The notes under the pieces: model-generated
What the model saw: the letters and a program-made list of their open reading frames with translations, nothing else
What the model was told of the DNA's origin: nothing
Database searches by the model: none
Shown here: positions 1 to 10,872 of the stretch, piece after piece
How the letters are laid out: the number at the start of each line of letters is the position of its first letter
Position numbering within the stretch: position 1 is the stretch's first letter
Translations under genes and position numbers: made by a program
Source: Bagarius yarrelli
Lineage: Eukaryota; Chordata; Actinopteri; Siluriformes; Sisoridae
Assembly (NCBI GenBank): GCA_005784505.1
Contig: VCAZ01000063.1
Coordinates: 2,003,501-2,067,500 of the forward strand
Direction: 5' to 3'
DNA length: 64,000 nt

Positions 1-116
1 TGCACACTGGTTACACGAAGATATTCCAAATCCACAGAATTATTAAGACAATTTTTAAAAACTGCTTTCATTTTTGCATGTGCAATTAAAAAAAAACAAC
101 AAAAAAAAAAACTTGC

Positions 117-421
117 CTTGGTAGTGATTGAGGTTCTCTTTCTCTGATGTTTGAGTTTATGCTGCTGTAGAGGCAGAGGACTGGAGGCCTGAGGCTCAGA
201 AGGACCTGAAGGTATCTGCTGCTGGCTTACTGTGGGCCCTGAAGGCTTTGGGGCGGAGACAGTTTGAGCCAAAGAGGTGGATGAGATGGGCTGGGAAGAG
301 GTGATGGAAGGGCTGGAACCTTTCTCCTGCAGGAAGGCGTCAATCTGTGAGGAGGTGGGCTGGTACGTCTGCCGCTTGGTAAAGGGGCCGTGTCCTGCTG
401 CATCCGGCTGAGACTTCATGT
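117..421 (-). CDS. ubap2l: ubap2l coding exon 13, followed by a GC donor
   Basis: Residues 429-530: DMKSQPDAAGHGPFTKRQTY, then a low-complexity Ser/Pro/Gln stretch ending KHQRKRTSITTK. The acceptor is TTCAG at 422-423. The donor reads AAG followed by GCAAGT (116-111), a GC-AG-type donor instead of GT. The expected next exon (family sequence IPALAVEMPGSADI) lies beyond the left edge. Confidence 0.88.
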
Positions 422-3400
422 CTGAATTCATAAGAACTGAAGTCAACTCATAAAATATAATATCTACATCATGCTGTTTAAGGTGGTGTAAAAATATAAA
501 TACAGCTAACTATCTTTTTTTTTTTGTCAAAATTGTGTATTAATATTTTAACCTGTAATAACCCTAGATATTTAAATTCCATTACAAATGACTTTCTCAT
601 CCGCTCCTGTAGTTGTCGCTGTATTTGTCTAAGAAGCAAGCATGGCGGAAAAAATAAGGGTGCCTCGGTCTTTGTGTTTTTAGCTGTTTTCCGTTTTTCA
701 AGGTGGGGGTACTAGACCTCTGAAAAAGGTACTGATGTACGAAGTCCTCCTACCGTAATGTGCCAGGGGGGCTGGACTGGACTCCCAGCTGGAGGGGCCT
801 GTGCTGGACGGGCCACTCTGAGAATGCTGTGCTGCCAGCTGAGCCAAAGCCTGTGCCGTCTTAAACTGCTCCAGGAACTGGGAGCCGCTAGTGGAGTTTC
901 CACTAGAGCCTTTTGAGTCTCCCATTTCACTAAACCCCTTACTGAGCATGCTCACCTAGAGTTATAAACACACAGGAGTCCAAACTTTTTTACTGGACAA
1001 GCAACAAACCTGTCTGCACATAGTAAGAACACACAAGTTGTTGCACATGTACTGGTAAGTTTCCACCATCGCTGGAGCTTAACCAAGACTGGCACTCATT
1101 CCCAACTGGCTCGCATTTGCACTGGCAGGAAACAGAACCCACCACCTCACCAACTTTTTTTTTTTAATCCCTCTCAGTGTAATCCTTGTTTTAGGTTGTT
1201 TTTTTTTAAAAACTTGTTGACCGCTTGGTCAGCGAATGGGTCAAACTTTACCATATACTAAAAGTAAACCAAGAAAAAAAAGCATGTATATGAGGAGAGA
1301 GTGGGGGAATGATACCCACAAGGTTTGACCCATTGCCCCACTATCTCCTCATATATGTGCATTTTTTTCTTTTTCTTACTTTCTAGTTTTCATGTTTAAA
1401 CCAAATGCTAATTTAAATGCATCTTCTGCACATTTTAAAAAATTTCAACTTGAGATGAAAATTTGGTGCCAATTGCTATTAGTGAAGAGCGTATTGACAT
1501 GACAAAATCTACATTATTTACTTTATTAATTTATTTATGACTAAGAAGCTGTTATTCAGTCAGGTTTTAAAAATGGTGCCCCTCAAACTTGAACACTAAA
1601 CATGAACTACAGAGGGAACAAATGGCTCAGCTGATGGAAGGTTCATGCACCTGATTATTATTTAGAATGTTCTATGCAGTGGTATGTTTGAGATTTATTT
1701 TATAGCAGTGTCTGACCATGTTATGATGATTATATGAGGTGCTGGAGGAAGGCTGGGAAAGCGAGACAGGCTGCTTGGAGTTGCTGAAAACCAGAGACTG
1801 GGACAGAGATGAGGGCTGAGGGGCATCGAGCGGAGCAGACTCGGTCTCCGAAGAGGAGGAGGCGGGTGCTTTCCCCAACAGCACTGCCAAATCAATCCTG
1901 TGTTGGACACATTAAATGATTATTTAACGAGCAACTGCTTTCACAAAACTACACAAAAGACCATGAAAGCTGGTTTGTTTAATTCTCCAGTAATCGAAAC
2001 CACATTTATAAATTTAAGTGTACTTTTATAACCCACGAATTAATTTTTGTAACAACACACCCAACACATGCATCGTTTTGGGTTGTTTGTTTTTTCTAAG
2101 ACAGACTGCTTTAGTCAGTCAATCTATCCGTTCTAAAATCCTAAAAAAAATATCAATAACTTGATAGATAATTGATTCAAAATTTTTTAAGATTAGCAGA
2201 ATCTCTCTCTGGGTTTCATGGGTTTTTTTGGTGTCACATCGAAGTACAGGGGCTTGTTGAGAAATTCTTGCATACCTCTGTCCAGCTGTTATAGTAACAC
2301 TCTCCTGAGGCACGGGCACGGACACCACACTGGAGGCCGTAAAAATCTTTGTCTCTGACAACTGCAAACACATCCCGAGACAAGAGTGGGTGTCAATTCT
2401 AACTTCACAATAATAATAAAAAAAAAAACAAGCTTTTTAGCAGATTTAATAAGCAACTCTTACGTCCTCAGTCCAGTCCTCAGTGCCCCACTCTTCTGTA
2501 GGAGTTCTCCACGCACCTGAGAGAGGGACAAGCAGTGTTACTGAATTACAGGGTAGGACTTGCAGGAAGTGGCATTACTACACCAAAGGTCAGAATGTAT
2601 TAAAGACAACAATCACACGTACCAGAAGCAGAGTCAAATTTCCGTGCATAATTTGTTCCTTCTCCTCCAGTAAACTCGAGTCCTACAAAAAAAAATAAAA
2701 AATAAATAAATAAAAAATGTGGCAATCACACGGACACTCACTGAACATAAGCATGTTATTCTGATAGTGGGAATAAAGCTGAGGCATACTTCCATACTAT
2801 ATAGTAACAAGTATATATAAAACAAGTATAGGAGGTGAGTATTTCAGAGAGAGAGAGAGAGAGAGAGAGCAAGAGGAAGAGAGAGAAAGAGGGGGAGGAA
2901 TACACACTGGCACTGTCTTCCGGTTCCAAGTTGCCCGTGTTGCTCCAAGTGCTTCCCATTGCGTAGCTTTCCTCTGTCTGCGTGGGCTCGGCGTAGTCTG
3001 CTGGGTTAAACGTGCTGCAACCAAAAAGTAAAAGAAATATAAACACATACAGCCATTGTCTAAAAAGCAAGCATGGCAGAAGAAATAAGGCCGTCTGAGG
3101 CTTTGGATTTGTTGTATTTTTTACACAGCCGTACTAAATATGCCTTAACTATTAACTAGGTATGCACTAGGGCTGGACAATAATTTAATATCAATAAATA
3201 TCACAATACAACCTTTTTTAATAACGGTGATATGGTTATTAAACACAGTTCCGGTATTTCAATATACATCACATAATTGCCAATATCATGCCACCAAACA
3301 GATTAAAACGAAAATATCAAGCCTGGTTTAAATGTGTAATAAGTAAAAAGTATAGATATTTGTGTAAAAATGTAAAGTAAAATCAAAACGTCATCAGAAA

Positions 3401-6400
3401 AATAAATAGTAGAGAAGTTTATTTCTAAAATATTTAGTTTTTAAGAGGTTTTATAGACTTGGCAAATTAATTTTTTAGAATGTTTGTAGGTACAGACATC
3501 TATTAGCAGTTTATCCAAGGCTTTTCTAATATTCATATCGATATTGGAATTGTATCGTATCGACTAAAATTAGGAACTATATTGTGATGTAGTTCAGAAA
3601 CATGCAAAAAGCTAGTCACAAAGAGGGGCTGGTGCCGTGGTGAAGTGGGCTAAGGCGCGGGACGACCCGGGCTCGACTCCACCTCGGGTCCCCCCCAGCC
3701 CCCCCTCCATCTTCCCCCACCTCATCTCTGTCCTATAAATAAAGGCAAAATGCCCAAAAAAGCAAAAAAGCACCTCTAAGCAAATTAGAACACCGTTTTA
3801 AATGACGCTTGCAAAACGCAATAAAAGACAGAAAGCGAAGAGAAAGACAAGATGCGAGAAACAGCATGTGCAAGTAACTTTACACTCTGCACGGAATAGA
3901 TCATTTTCCGATTTACTCAGTCACACACTGGTTCCTATAGAACAGTAGAAAAACTTACTGTAATAAAATCTCTGTGTTATGTTTAAAAGACTTAAACTTA
4001 CCCCATGCCCTGAGCTGAAAACCTTCCACCTCTCCTTCCAGCACCACCTGAAAGATTTATTTCAACAATATAACACAGATTTGAAACAGCACAAAAAGTC
4101 TGGACTTGGATTAAAATGTAAAGAAAAAAAACATTTTATCACAGAATAACTGTCCTCTTCAGTGTATTCTATCTGAAACAGGACCAGAAGCCCAGTAACA
4201 CTAAAGCCACAGTACACCACCATCCTACATACTAATGATCAGGTCCCAATCATAAACCTGTCAGTGCTTTTCCACTGGAAAAAAAAACTAAAAAAAGAAA
4301 ACTAAAAAAAAAAAAAGAAACAAAATCAGATCTTGGCTTTAAAACTTGCTGGTCTCAAGTAGGAAACAATAAACGGTTTTTAAAAACACCACAGAGTAAT
4401 GATGACAGACAAATTAACAATAAGATATAACTCTCTCAGTCTCTGTTAGTAATTAGAAAAACAATGGAAAATCCAAACCCAACTAGAAGAAACAGAAATG
4501 CAGCAGCGCTTTATTAGTTAAAAGCACTGCACTACTTCTACATTAGATGTAATAAATAAGATGTGATTGGAAAGTAGTGGAAAAAAAATCGTGTTTGACT
4601 TTAGAAATCAAACATTTTTCTTTAGAGAATTTTAACATTTCTATCCAAAATCGTGTGTTTGCTAAACTACATTCTGTGCATCATATTGAAGTTTAGTGAT
4701 ATTGTTGATTGTAAACCCACAAATTAAACTCCAAACAAATATGTCTGATTTTTACACCAGCTGTGCTGCTGCAGCTGAACACAGTTTGTTTTAAAGCTTA
4801 GTGCAGCAGGCTCAGTGTTCAGGAAACACCCACCTCTCCCTCTGCCTCGTCCCCTGCGGCCACGCTCCGTCCCTCTGCCCGCAATTCCACTCGCTTTAGG
4901 GCCGTCCAAGCCGTTCTCCTGCCCACGAACTGGACATCATAAACACCAGAAGAGAGAGATGGAATGAGAGACACAGAGAGAGAAAGAGAGATACAGACAG
5001 ACAGAATGATGATATCTGTCTCAAGAAGTAGTCCTCTATAATTCAGCTGCCCAGTGTTATAAAGAAAACTTTAAAAAATATTAATATAAATATTAATGAT
5101 TACAATATTATTATTATTAATATTAATTAACTGGCTAAAAAATTACACACACCAACATTTAGCACTACTATAACGTAAACAGAAAGAGCCTGAAGGGAGA
5201 GAACGTCTAAATGAAGGGACTCAATGTCTGAATGGAGGGAGCGAGCGGCTAAATAACGAGGGAAGGAGGGAGAGAACACCTGGATACATGGGAGGAAAGG
5301 TCTGGATAGAGGATGGGTGGAAAAAAGCATGTCTAGATGGGAATAAACATCTGGAAGAATAAACGTCTATAAGGTATTAAATGTCTGGTGAAGTAAACAT
5401 CTGAAGTAAGAAGGTAGAGAGTAAACATCTAGAGAAAAGGAGTGAAGGGAGTAAATACGTAGAGAAAGGAAGGAGGAGTAAATGTGTGGATGGAGGGAAA
5501 ACAGCTGAAGAGGCAGGGAATGCGTAAATGTGGGGATGGAGGAAGTAAACAGCTGGATGAAGGGAGGAAAGGAGTAAATGTATGGACACAAAATGTGAAC
5601 AGAGTGGAAAGGGGTGAATCTATCGATACAGGTGAACAGCTGGATGGACGAAGGGAGGAATAGTGTGAATGCATGGATACAGGGAATGAACCTGCTAACA
5701 TGAGCTTCTAACAGAGTTTATGTAACATAAAGCCTGCAATGTCACTTATACAAGGATTTAAACTTGTATCGAATTTACGACAAGTTTAAAATATGGAACA
5801 GATTTCGGAAAACCCGCCACCAAAGATGCCCCCTACCGCCCAAAGAACCCTGAGTGACCAACAATCTTTAAAAAAAAAAAGTAATAATAAATAAAATTAA
5901 TATTTTTCCCCCTCAGCTGTTTTTGTTGTTTCTGAAGCTTTGGAAAGGAATCTTACACTCCCGTCCGCGGCTGGTTCCACGCCCCCTCCGCAGAGCCCCT
6001 CCTCTGCGGCGTGCTACGTCTCTCTCTCCTCCTCGGTCTCGATTCTCCTTTCCTTCCTCCGCTCCGTCTGTCTGTGCGATTTCCTTTTGGCCCGACACCC
6101 CCTTCTTCTTCCCCACCATTTCCCATGAATCCTGTGGCACGAACAAAAAAAAACCCATTAAAACACTGTGCGGTGTGTAGGCGAGAACGTGTTATTAGGT
6201 GTACAGATGCGATGTGCAATCATTTTTATAATATTCAAAATATAGGAACTTTATGTTGCTCTCCAACTCAGACAGACACCAAGAGAGAGCATCCGGTAGC
6301 AGCTCCAACATTGCTCTGGCACACACACACACACACTGTCCCCTTCATCACTACACAGGAAGCTGTTGGAGGGGTTCCAGTGTGCTCTTCATAGACAATG

Positions 6401-9400
6401 TAAACCCTTGTCGTATGAAGGTATCAAGGTTCAAGGCAGTGGGGATCACTCACGGTGTCGGGGCTTCCCTCCAGCAGCACGTTGATAGCTCTGTTTACAT
6501 CTCCGTTGCAGTCATGCAGCGCTATCATCGACTCGTCTTGGTCCTTTCCAGTGATGTCAACTAGCTGAACATGGAAATAGATACCAATGAATCAACACAA
6601 TGTGCAGAAAGGTTTAAAATCAAAGCCTGGTAAATCTGTTACAGGTATTACAGGCTCAAAAGCCTAGAAAGCTGCAACAACTTACACCAAATAATTACAT
6701 AAAAAAAAAAAAAAAAAATTATTAGGCCGGGTATTGGCAAGGACCTCACGATATGACATCTCGATACATGGGTAATGATAAACATATTGCAATGCCATAC
6801 ATATTGATATACATTGAAATATATTAATGTAAACAAGTTTATAACAACTTTACTATTGCGATAGTTAGCTATATCATTATTTTCAGATCGATTATTAGAG
6901 CTTTAATTACTATTATACCTTTATTAGCACGAATAATCAACTAATCAGTTATACGATAAAATCAGTGCGATTTAAAATCAATTTAGCTTTTGCACTTTAG
7001 TTATGCATATTTTACTGACAAATAAAACAAGGGAATTATTTAAACTCTTGAAAATTTCAAGTATGTTATTATTTCTTCGGTTTTGTATTTACTGATGTAA
7101 GTTGCCCTCAGTTAGCTTTACACTGACTGGAGAGCTAAATTATCGCGATTGAAATAACCATGAGGTGCGAAATAACCCAGCGCTGCCAAATATATTTGCA
7201 ACACTTATAAGAATACGCTGTGTGTAGTTTAATAAAACTATACACAAAATTTGCTACTGTGCATTAAGGCTCTGATGTATCGGTGATGGTGTTGTCCAAG
7301 CGATTAGTGCACTGGTATGAACTACACACTTAAAAATGACTAGTAGGTAGTGACAGGAAAATCTAGGCAGGAACTACAGCCATTAAGCGACTCTTAACGG
7401 AGTAAGAGAAGCTGGAGTAAGTTTATCCAAATGTGTATCCATTTCAATTCTAATCCCACAGCTCTATAACAAGAACCACTTTTTTTTTTAAACAACAGAA
7501 ACATAAAAACCCTGTTTCTAAATTAAACCTACTAGTCAGTTACATCATTGTTTGGATTTGAGCGGTGGGTTTGATTTTACACAACTGTGTCACACAAACT
7601 CTTCTGACCTGCTTGACCTTTTCCTCAAAGTCAGCATCGTTGTGGTCCGAAATCATCTGCGCGAGTCGGATCTGCTCAGCGGTGGCCTGGAGAAATAGAA
7701 AAACAAAGAACAGTTTTTACTCGTGTTAAAAAACAAAACAAAACAGAAGTTGGAAAAGCTTCAAATAAGAGAGAAGCAGGAAGGAGGAGGAAAATCTGCA
7801 GTTCACAACTCTGATGACTAAACTGGTGAGATTTAAAATTCAGGTGATTTTTTTGTGTACTGATTTAATTAGGTTTGTGCTTTATCCTTAATAAATAAAT
7901 AAATCCAACACTTTTGACTAATAGGCAACAAGCATTTGCATTACAGGCCATTTAAACTTTGCCAGACTTCTAACAACCCTGCTTTAAGTAATTTGCCACG
8001 TAATTTAACTCAGTTGGGTGGGTGATAATTGGGGGGGGGTGCTTCTTTAGCATCAACCTTTTTATGGCACGTTTTGCAAACAGGTGATCAGTCATCTTCA
8101 ATAATGCTCTGCTCTTTCTTTGTAAAACCCAGAATAATCCCAAACTACCAATTTCAGCGCTACATTGGATGGATAATCCAGCGTGTATACGTTATACCCT
8201 CTGTGTCGCTGATAAGATTAGCATTTTCAGATGGCGCACCAGTGGAATGACTTTGCTTTCATTTCACATGAAAAGCAAACATTTCTTGTGTCGCAAAGCC
8301 TTTACGATTAATTTACCGAGAGATTTTAAAGAGCGGTTAATAGTGAAATCGGTTAATCGCTGCATCCCAGATCTTTTCTATCTTCAGCAGAAAGCCTTAT
8401 TTACAGGAAAGAAGAGCTGCTGTGTTTAGTCATGCAATTATCCTCAGTGTTGACCTGAATTTACTTGGCTTTTAATCAAACACAGCAGACACAACCCGGT
8501 ACAGAATAATACGACTGGGTACTTACTACTACCAACCAGCTATCTTACACTACTGAAACAATAACAAAAATTTGAGCGCTAATCTAAAAAATAATTAAAG
8601 AAGAAAGACAAGTTAGGATTTTAGTTTAGTGTTCAATCAGGAAACTCTTCTAACAGCTCTAACAAGATTATTATTGAAACTGCTGTAATTCCAACGCTGC
8701 TTTTTAGTTTCTAACTTTCACCCCTGGATGCAAGTTGATATTCTATTTTATTACAAATTATCTGGCAAGACTAAAACTAAGGGTTGGCTAAGTGATGCGC
8801 ATTACCATTGTAGGTGTTGCAAAAAAAGTGTGAAAATTGCAGCAGCACAGCGCAAAAAAAACAAAACAAAACAAAAAAAAACGTTTAGCTCTGGTTTCAT
8901 GAAAATTATCGGGGAAATTCCTTGCACACTCTCTTGTGGGTAAAGGAGAGACATTAGCATATAAGCACATCTTTAAATTTAAAAAAAAAAAACAAAAACA
9001 AAAAAAAACCACAACAACAAGGAGGTGCATTTGTTGAAATAATCATTACATTTTGTGCATTACAACAAATGGGCAACTTTGCCAAAAAAGTCATGCGATT
9101 TAAGAGCAATGTTTAAAAGAGCAATGTTGTAGAATGCATGGATATTATCCGCATTCGCACTAAAGGTTTTTGCACATCCAGTATGTTAATTTGTCTGAAA
9201 TTTTTACATGTGAAAAAATGAATACAACCTCATATTGTGTCCATTATGTTCACACACCGCTTTCAAAACTTTTGTCTGTTATAATAGAAATCGATTCGGA
9301 TTAGGCATTCTAAGAGGTGTTTTGACAATTCAGAGCCACCATACAAGCAAAATCCAGAATGGTGAACTACTGCTGTAACCTGTTTTATGCTGGTTTCAAT

Positions 9401-10207
9401 GCCTGGCACACACCTTTTGTGATCCCACTGTTTGAGGCGGTGTGTGCACGCGAGTGTGTCCAAACCTTAGAAATACTGCCAGTTTCTGTTCAGGCTCAAC
9501 TGGTTTACGGACATTAGTGGCTTTTTAGTCTTTTTAAAACGTGGCTCGAGTATCACTAGCAAAGTATCAAACCGAGTCAATGACTTCCTGAAATAAACTT
9601 TAAATCTATTGGGATAATCCTTTTAATCCCAAATTTTAGACTCGGTGTGTAATGACCTTGTGATCGCAACATGGTAAAATTTCGGAGAAACTGGTGGCAG
9701 TGGACCGGTTTGACAAACCCCATCAGCAGACACAAAGAACCGAGTCTGTGATTTAAACAACACCTTTTAATCGTCCTGTACTAACATGAGGCTAAAGATA
9801 CTTTCATAATTTTTGCAAAAATTGTCCAAAGCGACTTCCATTTATGTCATTTTTTTTATCCAATTTAGCAGTTAGAGGTTAAGGGCCCGGTCACAGGCCC
9901 AGCACTGGAAATTAAATCCACAATCTGCAGGCCAATAACTACTGCACTACCACTTTCAACGAGTTTAGTCTCAAGAGTGGGTCTAACAAAGACCATCTAT
10001 TGCATACATTTTTTCCAGATGCTGCTAATGCATTTTGGGTATTTTGAAGGTGCCCAAGACATTTTGTTGCTTTGTTGGATTTTAGGGAGAGACTCCTGTG
10101 TGTGTGTTTCTCCTTACCTGAGGCCTCTGCTTGTGCTGTGACTGGCTCTGTGTCTGTGTCTGCTCCCAAGTAGCCCGGTTCCGGTTGCCTCCTACCGACG
10201 TCATCAT
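117..10207 (-). CDS. ubap2l: ubap2l gene, 5' half of coding region (13 exons, 3' part outside window)
   Basis: Spliced coding sequence of ubiquitin-associated protein 2-like; exons are listed separately. Joined, the 13 exons give 1590 nt, an open frame of 530 codons, starting MMTSVGGNRNRATWEQ. Residues about 31-93 form the UBA domain (AEQIRLAQMISDHNDADFEE, then ALHDCNGDVNRAINVLLEG). Residues about 130-198 are an RGG/RG-rich stretch, followed by the family blocks GTFNPADYAEP, EEWGTEDW, LSETKIFTAS, DLAVLLGK and SQFLEQFKTAQALAQLAAQH. In the family, UBAP2L is a cytoplasmic RNA-associated protein that binds G3BP, promotes stress-granule assembly and is arginine-methylated in its RGG region. The paralog UBAP2 is less likely because the exon-1 and RGG wording follows UBAP2L. 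The protein would be about 1,000 residues, so roughly half is missing to the left. No frameshift or stop is seen. Confidence 0.93.
637..690 (+). repeat. Short dispersed repeat, copy 1 of 3 (GCATGGCGGAAAAAATAAGG)
   Basis: Shares AAGCATGGC(G/A/T)GAA(A/G)AAATAAGG and following GCCTC..GTC/GGC..TTTG with copies near 3067-3120 and 17445-17500, all on the plus strand. It looks like a piece of a dispersed transposon, family not identified. Confidence 0.6.
754..955 (-). CDS. ubap2l: ubap2l coding exon 12 (SQFLEQFKTAQALAQLAAQH block)
   Basis: Residues 362-429: VSMLSKGFSEMGDSKG, then the highly conserved SQFLEQFKTAQALAQLAAQH and a Ser/Pro linker. Acceptor CTCTAG and donor GTAGGA, ends phase 1. Confidence 0.94.
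1717..1897 (-). CDS. ubap2l: ubap2l coding exon 11
   Basis: Residues 301-361: RIDLAVLLGKAPASSSSETE, then SLSQSLVFSNSKQPVS and a Ser-rich end. Acceptor CACAG and donor GTCAGA; ends in phase 0 after ATG (Met). Confidence 0.93.
2276..2361 (-). CDS. ubap2l: ubap2l coding exon 10 (LSETKIFTAS block)
   Basis: Residues 273-301: LSETKIFTASSVVSVPVPQE, then SVTITAGQR. Acceptor TTGCAG and donor GTATGC, phase 0 in and phase 2 out. Confidence 0.93.
2464..2516 (-). CDS. ubap2l: ubap2l coding exon 9 (EEWGTEDW block)
   Basis: Residues 255-272: GAWRTPTEEWGTEDWTED, a family signature. Acceptor CTCAG and donor GTAAGA; ends in phase 0. Confidence 0.93.
2623..2682 (-). CDS. ubap2l: ubap2l coding exon 8 (60-nt in-frame exon)
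   Basis: Residues 235-255: RLEFTGGEGTNYARKFDSAS. This matches the remembered UBAP2L segment of the form RLDFxGxEGxNYPRKF. It is exactly 60 nt with phase 1 on both sides, so it can be skipped without frameshift. Acceptor TTGTAG and donor GTACGT. Confidence 0.88.
2846..2890. repeat. (GA)n microsatellite next to a ubap2l donor
   Basis: (GA) tract of 12 units followed by imperfect GA. It ends 18 nt from the donor of ubap2l exon 7, so the transcript reads (CU)n just inside the intron. Confidence 0.8.
2908..3014 (-). CDS. ubap2l: ubap2l coding exon 7 (TFNPADYAEP block)
   Basis: Residues 199-235: GTFNPADYAEPTQTEESY, then a W- and N-containing acidic stretch. Acceptor TTGCAG. The donor is GTGTGT, followed in the intron by a (CT)n-rich tract. 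Of the two possible GT donors, the one at 2907 keeps the frame into the next exon. Confidence 0.9.
3067..3120 (+). repeat. Short dispersed repeat, copy 2 of 3
   Basis: GCATGGCAGAAGAAATAAGG with the same flanking wording as the copy at 637, in the intron upstream of ubap2l exon 7. Confidence 0.55.
3165..3605. mobile_element. hAT-like non-autonomous element, degraded
   Basis: Left end AGGGCTGGACAATAATTTAA, right part TTAGGAACTATATTGTGAT. The same two ends occur around 40.37-41.15 kb, where the right end also carries an inverted AGAGCTGGACGATATGGC. AT-rich, no coding capacity. Confidence 0.55.
3629..3775 (+). repeat. tRNA-derived SINE with box A and box B
   Basis: tRNA-like head with a box A-like TGGTGAAGTGGGCTAAGG and a box B-like GGCTCGACTCC, followed by a C-rich body and a tail with AATAAAGGCAAAATGCCC and A-rich repeats. 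This is a SINE and not a tRNA gene, because the tRNA arms do not fold completely. Confidence 0.65.
4002..4047 (-). CDS. ubap2l: ubap2l coding exon 6 (end of RGG region, 46 nt)
   Basis: Residues 184-199: GGAGRRGGRFSAQGMG, a small and well conserved exon. Acceptor TTTCAG and donor GTAAGT, phase 1 in and phase 2 out. Confidence 0.92.
4048..5130. other. ubap2l introns around exon 5
   Basis: Apart from exon 5 nothing is recognised. The stretch has A-runs and an imperfect GA tract at 4950-5005. Confidence 0.5.
4834..4929 (-). CDS. ubap2l: ubap2l coding exon 5 (RGG region)
   Basis: Residues 152-184: FRGQENGLDGPK, then GRGTERGRRGRGRGRG. These RG repeats are the known type of PRMT1 methylation target in UBAP2L. 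96 nt, phase 1 to phase 1, acceptor CCAG and donor GTGGGT. Confidence 0.92.
5160..5700. repeat. Degenerate minisatellite in a ubap2l intron
   Basis: About 15-20 imperfect units of roughly 25-35 bp, built from words such as GTAAA(C/T), ATCTGGATGG and AGGGAGGAAAGGAG. Purine-rich on the plus strand. It explains the long overlapping minus-strand open frames rich in Ser, Pro and Leu seen here. Confidence 0.7.
5957..6131 (-). CDS. ubap2l: ubap2l coding exon 4 (WEMVGKKKG block and start of RGG region)
   Basis: Residues 94-152 (first base of 152), with DSWEMVGKKKGVSGQK and then a charged, arginine-rich stretch RRRGGALRRGRGTSRGRE. Acceptor CACAG and donor GTAAGA. The exon ends in phase 1 and joins exon 5 to give EFRGQENG, as in other UBAP2L proteins. 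Confidence 0.93.
6454..6564 (-). CDS. ubap2l: ubap2l coding exon 3 (UBA domain, second part)
   Basis: Residues 57-93, containing ALHDCNGDVNRAINVLLEG, the last helices of the UBA domain. 111 nt, phase 0 at both ends, acceptor TTCAG and donor GTGAGT. Confidence 0.94.
6565..7608. other. ubap2l intron with a hAT/MITE-like terminus
   Basis: Contains GGGTATTGGCAAGGACCTCA at 6727-6746 followed by CGATATGACATCTCGATACAT. The inverted equivalent of this terminus is found at 17735-17800. The rest is AT-rich without recognisable content. Confidence 0.4.
7609..7686 (-). CDS. ubap2l: ubap2l coding exon 2 (UBA domain, first part)
   Basis: Residues 31-56, beginning ATAEQIRLAQMISDHNDADF. 78 nt, phase 0 at both ends, acceptor CCAG and donor GTCAGA. 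First helix of the UBA-like domain. Confidence 0.94.
7687..9814. other. Long ubap2l intron, no gene recognised
   Basis: Short A-runs and low-complexity CAAAA repeats near 8860-9020. The small open frames here have no family features. Confidence 0.5.
9815..9958 (-). repeat. tRNA-derived SINE (main family), minus strand
   Basis: Shares AAGGGCC..GGCCCAGCACTGG and the tRNA-like head end GCACTACCACTTTC with more than a dozen copies in the window. Degraded. Confidence 0.6.
10118..10207 (-). CDS. ubap2l: ubap2l coding exon 1 (start codon)
   Basis: Residues 1-30. Tandem ATG codons sit at 10207-10202; the first is taken as start because UBAP2-family proteins begin MMTSV. The exon ends CAG before the donor GTAAGG. 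The upstream acceptor TTTCAG at 10251 places 43 nt of 5' UTR in the same exon. Confidence 0.93.
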
Positions 10208-10250
10208 TTACAGTATATACAAATAAGAGTATTTACAAAGGAATAAACAC
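10208..10250 (-). other. ubap2l: ubap2l 5' UTR part of the start-codon exon
   Basis: 43 nt between the acceptor (TCTTTCAG, 10251-10258) and the first ATG. No upstream ATG is seen on the minus strand within it. Confidence 0.7.
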
Positions 10251-10534
10251 CTGAAAGACAGAAAAGGGAATTAAATTAGTGTTTGTTTCCACCAGAGTCG
10301 AATACTTTTACATCAATGTACAGGGTGTTAAAGCACCAGAAGTATATTTAGGTGGAAAAAATTAAAAAGTTCAACAACTTTTTTTTTTTTATACATACAA
10401 GCTGGATAAGTAAGAATTAATCACACCACTTTAGAACCACTTTACAAGTGTACAAGTGACTTTATAGTGTTCAGTGTGGACTACATGTCCGAATGGAGTT
10501 CATACAGGACTAGTCCCCAGCTTTAACCCTTGCA

Positions 10535-10872
10535 CAGCTCCATCTCTTTCTTCCCCTATCTCACTTTCTCCCTCCCTCGCTCGCTCTCTCTCTCTCTCTT
10601 CATCTCCCCCTCTATGTCTCTTGCTCTCTTCCCCTGTCTGGCTCCTTCTCTCTCTCCCTCCCTCTCTCACTTCCTCCTTGACCCTACCTGTCTCTTCTCC
10701 CCCTTGTCTCTCTCCAAGTCTGTCTGTCTCTCTGCTTCTCTTAATGTCTCTCTCTTCCTATCTCACCTCTCCCTCTCCTTGTCTGTCTGTCTATCCTCTT
10801 CATTTTCTCCCTCTCCCTATCGCTGGCTTGTTCTCTGTCTCCCTCTCTTTTTGCCTCTTTCCCCTCTCTCGC
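10535..10872. repeat. Polypyrimidine tract, 340 bp, in ubap2l intron 1
   Basis: The plus strand is nearly pure C/T with TCTC and CCCT repeats. The two long plus-strand open frames rich in Leu and Ser are by-products. It lies 285 bp upstream of the start-codon exon. Confidence 0.85.

Larger units (their letters stand above)
422..1716. other. ubap2l introns around exon 12
   Basis: No further exon is seen. At 637-690 lies one of three copies of a short sequence beginning GCATGGCGGAAAAAATAAGG (see the repeat entry); the rest is AT-rich and unremarkable. Confidence 0.6.

Noticed and set aside
5367..5701. Several overlapping minus-strand frames of 70-90 codons
   Set aside because: They come from the degenerate minisatellite; no family resemblance and no start context.
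6011..6564. Plus-strand frames of 127 and 103 codons
   Set aside because: Antisense of ubap2l exons 3 and 4 plus a short (AC)n; the minus strand explains the conservation.
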